From Biscogniauxia marginata (taxonomy: Eukaryota; Ascomycota; Sordariomycetes; Xylariales; Xylariaceae), in NCBI GenBank assembly GCA_022695795.1, contig MU404075.1, positions 186,001 through 250,000 of the forward strand: a stretch of DNA of 64,000 nucleotides, given 5' to 3'. The number at the start of each line of letters is the position of its first letter. Position 1 is the stretch's first letter. The position numbers and the translations under genes are program-made. The notes beneath the pieces are model-generated. The model was given only the letters and a program-made list of their open reading frames with translations. It was not told the DNA's origin and ran no database searches. This document shows positions 63,090 to 64,000 of this stretch, in pieces.

Positions 63090-64000
63090 ATGAACGGCTT
63101 CACCGAACAGGCGCAGGCCCCCGGATCTCGCCACGTGAATGGTGCCAACGGCATAAACGGTTCGGATGATGTGAACGGCGTGGCCAGTCCGAAGATAAAG
63201 GAGGAAGCGATGGACGATCAGCCGAATGGTTCCTCGTTTGAGGACATAGATTGGGCTGCTCAGGCGGAGAAGGATGACGCCGACATCAGCAAAATGTTCT
63301 CCGACGAGGGAAGAATACAGATGCCCGATAATCTAGCCGAGTTCGGTACCAAGGTCATTGACCAAAAGGACAAGGCCGATGATGCTGTCGATTTCTCCGA
63401 CATTAGCGACGATGATCTTGCCAGCGACGACGGTTCTATGAATGGCGCCGTGGACGCGGGTATTTCGCAACTTCCTGGTCTCACCGAAGATGAAGGGACT
63501 AGCCACGACACTGAATACATGGACGACCTCTTTGGGGGTGGCATCGAAGGCGATCACGAGTTTCTCCCCTCCTCTCCCCCGGCTGACGACGCTGCCCCAG
63601 AGCAACTTGTCACCCCCGCAGTCCCCGAAAAGCCTCCGAATGCACAGGATGTGACGGATGAGGACTGGAATAATATGAGCTTTGAGGAACGATGGAAGAT
63701 CAACTTTCCTCAGTACAGTATGTCCTCCATCGACAAGTGGATCAATCAGACCAACAAGGAGGATTTGTCGATGCAAAGGGCACCCGAGAATGCGGATGAG
63801 CTTCTCGAGCAGAAGTTTCCCAACTTCACGAAACACAAGGTTCTTCATTTCAATAGACTACTTCCGGAATGGCCTGCCGAGTACATGTATAAAGAACCTC
63901 CCAACAAGGACAAAGATCCCCCCGAGTTTGTTCCTACCAAGCTTGAGCTCGAGCTTGATGCCGACTGCTCTAAGCTTTTCAGGATTCCGGAGAGCGCCCT
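63090..64000 (+). CDS. TAF1: TFIID subunit 1 (TAF1), 5' part
   Basis: The frame is open from ATG 63090 to the right edge (303 complete codons), so the gene is cut by the window. TAF1 is the largest TFIID scaffold subunit. The N-terminus is acidic with SFEDIDWAAQAEKDDADISK and DEGRIQMPDNL, resembling the TAND region that contacts TBP. Then follow acidic linkers (DFSDISDDDLASDDGS) and the conserved block KHKVLHFNRLLPEWPAEYM, followed by PTKLELELDADCSKLFRI, characteristic of fungal TAF1 before the central DUF3591 domain. Downstream bromodomains and the DUF3591 region lie outside. No intron is called in the visible part. Identification rests on the N-terminal pattern only. Confidence 0.72.
   Translation, partial: MNGFTEQAQAPGSRHVNGANGINGSDDVNGVASPKIKEEAMDDQPNGSSFEDIDWAAQAEKDDADISKMFSDEGRIQMPDNLAEFGTKVIDQKDKADDAVDFSDISDDDLASDDGSMNGAVDAGISQLPGLTEDEGTSHDTEYMDDLFGGGIEGDHEFLPSSPPADDAAPEQLVTPAVPEKPPNAQDVTDEDWNNMSFEERWKINFPQYSMSSIDKWINQTNKEDLSMQRAPENADELLEQKFPNFTKHKVLHFNRLLPEWPAEYMYKEPPNKDKDPPEFVPTKLELELDADCSKLFRIPESA

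Overview
The window is nuclear DNA from a filamentous ascomycete. The genes are short-intron fungal genes (introns about 50-230 nt, mostly GT-AG), intergenic DNA is full of TACCTA/TAGGTA motifs and homopolymer tracts, and several AT-rich decayed patches look like products of repeat-induced point mutation (RIP). The gene content (a White Collar-2 type PAS-GATA factor, a Stb6-like protein, a beta-flanking/DUF7721 protein, NLR-associated domains) fits Pezizomycotina, probably Sordariomycetes. Assignment below that level is a guess.

Region 1 (1-38 kb) is mostly conserved housekeeping DNA: GPALPP/DUF3752 protein (-), VPS8 of CORVET (+), a decayed PL4 rhamnogalacturonan lyase (+), a LETM1/Mdm38 mitochondrial protein (-), a Stb6-like protein (-), the GID ubiquitin ligase subunit RMD5 (+), a UPF0658 Golgi membrane protein (-), the PP4 regulatory subunit PSY4/PPP4R2 (+), RAD50 (-) and white collar-2 (+).

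Region 2 (38-54.7 kb) is accessory. After a five-exon DUF7721 gene come an AT-rich patch, a small inverted-repeat element (about 39.9-40.3 kb), a DUF7580-type gene (-) and, head to head with it, the most unusual gene of the window: an acuF-like C2H2 zinc-finger N-terminal module fused to a complete seven-blade Tup1-type WD40 propeller, with one splice donor apparently lost by a point change. A FAD-dependent phenol-hydroxylase-like monooxygenase (+) follows, then about 4 kb of AT-rich, gene-poor DNA with an ankyrin-repeat relic.

Region 3 (54.7-64 kb) returns to conserved genes: a UstS/LigE-like glutathione S-transferase (+), the GPI-anchor subunit GPI19/PIG-P (-), ARP4 (+), D-serine dehydratase DSD1 (-, with a GC-AG intron) and the 5' part of TAF1 (+), which runs off the right edge.

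There is no operon logic here. The genes act in separate processes: endosomal tethering, mitochondrial ion and ribosome biology, ubiquitin ligation, DNA repair, light and clock signalling, chromatin and transcription. The functional hypothesis with most novelty is the divergent DUF7580 / zinc-finger-Tup1 pair, which resembles the domain repertoire of fungal non-self recognition and has captured a transcriptional co-repressor propeller. All identifications come from reading translated sequence against remembered family features; no database search was run.
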